Shown piece after piece: positions 62,573 through 64,000 of a DNA stretch of 64,000 nt. The translations under genes were made by a program, and so were the position numbers. The notes beneath the pieces are model-generated. The model was not told the DNA's origin and did no database searches. It saw only the letters and a list, made by a program, of their open reading frames with translations. Source of the stretch: Gordonia spumicola (lineage in GTDB: Bacteria; Actinomycetota; Actinomycetes; Mycobacteriales; Mycobacteriaceae); contig NZ_BJOV01000003.1 in the NCBI RefSeq assembly GCF_009932475.1, positions 310,001-374,000 of the forward strand. The letters run 5' to 3'. The stretch's first letter is position 1; each line of letters begins with the position of its first letter.

Positions 62573-62752
62573 TCAGCACTCCCCGGCGAGCGGCATGGTG
62601 GTCAGTCCGTAGCCCAGCGGCGGCACCGCGGGGACGAGCGACGCTGTCGCGTTGTCGACGACGAGTGCCCGGCCGGTGTCGCGGTCCCATGCTTCGACGG
62701 TCCGGCCGTGGGCGTCTCGGGCGTGGGAATGGTTATCGATGATGATGTTCAC
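62573..62752 (-). CDS. Small phage-associated protein
   Basis: The 59-residue product reads MNIIIDNHSHARDAHGRTVE, AWDRDTGRALVVDNATASLV and ends PLGYGLTTMPLAGEC. It is soluble with no recognisable motif. GTG at 62752 follows AGGAGGACGCAGC, a very strong ribosome site, which makes a real gene likely. The start overlaps the zinc-finger micro-ORF stop by 4 bp (GTGA), and the WhiB-like gene starts 2 bp after its stop. Confidence 0.65.
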   Translation of the reverse strand: MNIIIDNHSHARDAHGRTVEAWDRDTGRALVVDNATASLVPAVPPLGYGLTTMPLAGEC

Positions 62753-62871
62753 GCTGCGTCCTCCTGGGGTTCGTTGCATGAGAGATGGCGGTCGCCTTGA
62801 CCGGATGTGACCGGGAGCCCGCACACAGTGCAGACGGGGTCAGCGAGTTGGGGTTGGCGGCACGTCGGCAT
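62749..62871 (-). CDS. Zinc-finger-like micro-protein, possibly truncated by the insertion sequence
   Basis: The 40-residue frame starts at ATG 62871 and reads MPTCRQPQLADPVCTVCGLP, then VTSGQGDRHLSCNEPQEDAA. The Cys pair CTVC and the following HLSC give a CxxC-H-C-type zinc-knuckle pattern common in small actinophage proteins. Its stop overlaps the GTG of the next gene by 4 bp, which supports translation. The frame stays open upstream until a TGA that lies in the insertion-sequence end (about 62913), so the original N-terminus may have been cut off. Confidence 0.6.
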   Translation of the reverse strand: MPTCRQPQLADPVCTVCGLPVTSGQGDRHLSCNEPQEDAA

Positions 62872-62904
62872 GTCGAGGTGGACACCGGCGCGCTGGTCGT
62901 CCGG

Positions 62905-64000
62905 ACGAGCCTGTCAAGATTTCTGTGTAAGTCGGTCAGGTGTTCGGTTTAGAGGTGATGGTCGATACGTTCGGGGTAGGTCAGTGAGAGTTGCTCGAGC
63001 GCTCGTTTCCAGTTCGTGGTGACCGCGCCTTCCACGAGCCGCCCCGCGGCTTTGCGTTTGTGCGAGGGAAGTCCTTGTTCCTTGATGCGCTCGCGAGCTC
63101 GTTTGTCCTCGATGTTGCCGATGGCCAGCCATAACAGCTTCATCGCGGCCGCGTCGTTCGGGAAATGCCCCCGGTTCTTCGTGACCTTGCGCAGTTGATA
63201 GTTCAGTGACTCAATACTGTTCGTGGTGTAGATGACCCGCCGCAACTCCGGTGGAAACGCCAGAAACGGAATGAACCGTTCCCACGCATCGCGGAACGTT
63301 TTAACCGCCGACACGTACTTTCGGCCCATATCCGAGTCCGCGAACGCGTCTAACGCGTCCGCGGCAGCGTGCTCGGTCGGCGCTTGATAAATCGGCTTGA
63401 GCAAGCGCACCACGGCTTTACGGTCGCTGTAGGAGACGAACCGCATCGAGGCCCGGATCAGATGCACCACGCACGTTTGGACTGTTGCGTGCGGCCACGT
63501 GGCCTCGACGGCTTCAGCGAACCCGGTCAGCCCGTCGCAGCACACGATCAACACGTCCTGTACGCCGCGGTTACGCAGTTCCGCGCACACCGACGCCCAG
63601 AACTTCGCGCCTTCGCTCTGTTGGATCCAAATCCCGAGAACGTGTTTGACCCCGTCCATGTCCACGCCGACGGCGAGGTGGGCGGCCTTGTTCCGCACGT
63701 GTGCGCCATCGCGGATCTTGACCACGATCGCGTCGAGGTACATCACCGGATACAGAGCGTCGAGATCACGGTGTTGCCAGGTCGCGACCTCGTCGGCGAC
63801 TTCCTCGGTCACCTTCGAGATCGTCTCGTGCGAGAGTTCGGTGCCGATCGTCGACGCAAGGTGGTGGGCGATATCGCGGACCGTCATCCCGCCCGCGTAT
63901 AGCGAGACGATCATCGCGTCCAGACCATCGAGGCGGCGTTGGCCCTTGCGCACGAGCATCGGGGTGAACGTCCCGTCCCGATCGCGCGGGATGGCCAGAT
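62905..64000 (-). mobile_element. IS256-family insertion sequence, one end in window
   Basis: The element contains an IS256-type transposase running off the right edge. Its visible end is near CTGTCAAGATTTCTGTGTAA (62911-62930), where the phage-element composition stops. The exact tip, the terminal inverted repeat and any target duplication cannot be fixed without the other end. Confidence 0.8.
62949..64000 (-). CDS. IS256-family transposase (5' end outside window)
   Basis: The frame is open to the window edge; 350 residues are visible ending at TAA 62951-62949. The sequence enters with PRDRDGTFTPMLVRKGQRRL, then DGLDAMIVSLYAGGMTVRDI. The DDE triad is in VMYLDAIVVKIRDG (first Asp), CCDGLTGFAEAVEATWP (second Asp) and YTTNSIESLNYQLRK (Glu). 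VVHLIRASMRFVSYSDRK is the conserved helix that follows. It moves DNA by a cut-and-paste or circle pathway. The last residues YPERIDHHL end about 30 bp before the presumed terminus. Confidence 0.95.
   Translation of the reverse strand, partial: LAIPRDRDGTFTPMLVRKGQRRLDGLDAMIVSLYAGGMTVRDIAHHLASTIGTELSHETISKVTEEVADEVATWQHRDLDALYPVMYLDAIVVKIRDGAHVRNKAAHLAVGVDMDGVKHVLGIWIQQSEGAKFWASVCAELRNRGVQDVLIVCCDGLTGFAEAVEATWPHATVQTCVVHLIRASMRFVSYSDRKAVVRLLKPIYQAPTEHAAADALDAFADSDMGRKYVSAVKTFRDAWERFIPFLAFPPELRRVIYTTNSIESLNYQLRKVTKNRGHFPNDAAAMKLLWLAIGNIEDKRARERIKEQGLPSHKRKAAGRLVEGAVTTNWKRALEQLSLTYPERIDHHL

Larger units (their letters stand above)
59358..62910 (-). mobile_element. Prophage remnant or capsid-carrying satellite next to tRNA-Lys
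   Basis: Starting at the tRNA-Lys fragment, all genes run on the minus strand and are short and phage-like: HNH endonuclease, major capsid protein, scaffold-like coiled-coil protein, a 127-residue protein, a WhiB-like protein and two tiny proteins. Portal, terminase and integrase genes are not seen before an IS256-type insertion at about 62905. The remainder, if any, lies beyond the window. Confidence 0.75.

Overview
The window is high-GC actinobacterial DNA. Its gene content points to the mycolic-acid bacteria (Mycobacteriales), most likely a Gordonia/Williamsia/Tsukamurella-type organism; I cannot fix the genus. The evidence is an echA6-like gene, sepH, rpfA under a c-di-AMP riboswitch, an XPB helicase, many GTG starts and 1-4 bp start/stop overlaps. 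Blocks match the M. tuberculosis order as I recall it: Rv0905-Rv0910 (echA6, MBL-fold hydrolase, ctpE, the Rv0909/Rv0910 pair), Rv0896 (gltA2), Rv0884c-Rv0875c (serC, sepH, trmH-like, DUF2530, DUF3027, MFS, DUF2771), Rv0871-Rv0861c (cspB, rpfA, helicase-associated protein, XPB) and Rv0858c (dapC).

Layout. 1-2901: end of an unknown gene, then a three-gene secreted WxL / WxL-interacting operon. 2903-3851: a DUF559-type gene bracketed by two 37-bp hairpin repeats. 3865-8667: SRPBCC toxin-like gene, DNA-3-methyladenine glycosylase, antitoxin-like gene, ctpE and an MBL-fold hydrolase. 8792-15638: PLP deaminase/aldolase plus aldonolactone oxidase, echA6, FKBP, citrate synthase, pxpBC. 15693-25531: an MpaB-type oxygenase, a small membrane protein, a deazaflavin-dependent reductase, an MFS exporter, pdxH, a MocR regulator divergent from yczE, an ABC exporter and serC. 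25662-44733: conserved core including sepH, an rRNA methyltransferase, eis, a purine permease, a PAP2 phosphatase, a sacsin-like ATPase, DUF3027, MFS and DUF2771 genes, cspB, a flavin reductase, rpfA and the XPB pair. 44743-48688: an IdeR-box-controlled Fe-siderophore ABC importer. 48750-54548: dapC, an AlkB-like dioxygenase, an SDR, a membrane class III cyclase, YceI and a CoA-type Nudix hydrolase.

The most unusual gene is at 54634-57330 (minus). It encodes an 898-residue cytoplasmic-looking protein of almost pure Val-Glu-Lys/Arg-Pro repeats: 13 and then 14 uninterrupted 22-residue units around an irregular centre. The repeats resemble eukaryotic alveolin/articulin cytoskeletal motifs. It lies just downstream of a tRNA Glu-Asp-Phe operon.

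The right end is accessory. A 3' fragment of tRNA-Lys (59358-59399) marks an integration site. It is followed by an element carrying HNH, capsid, scaffold-like, WhiB-like and small zinc-finger genes, which is interrupted by an IS256-family element running off the window. Two large inverted repeats and an interleaved (pseudoknot-like) pair punctuate the capsid genes.
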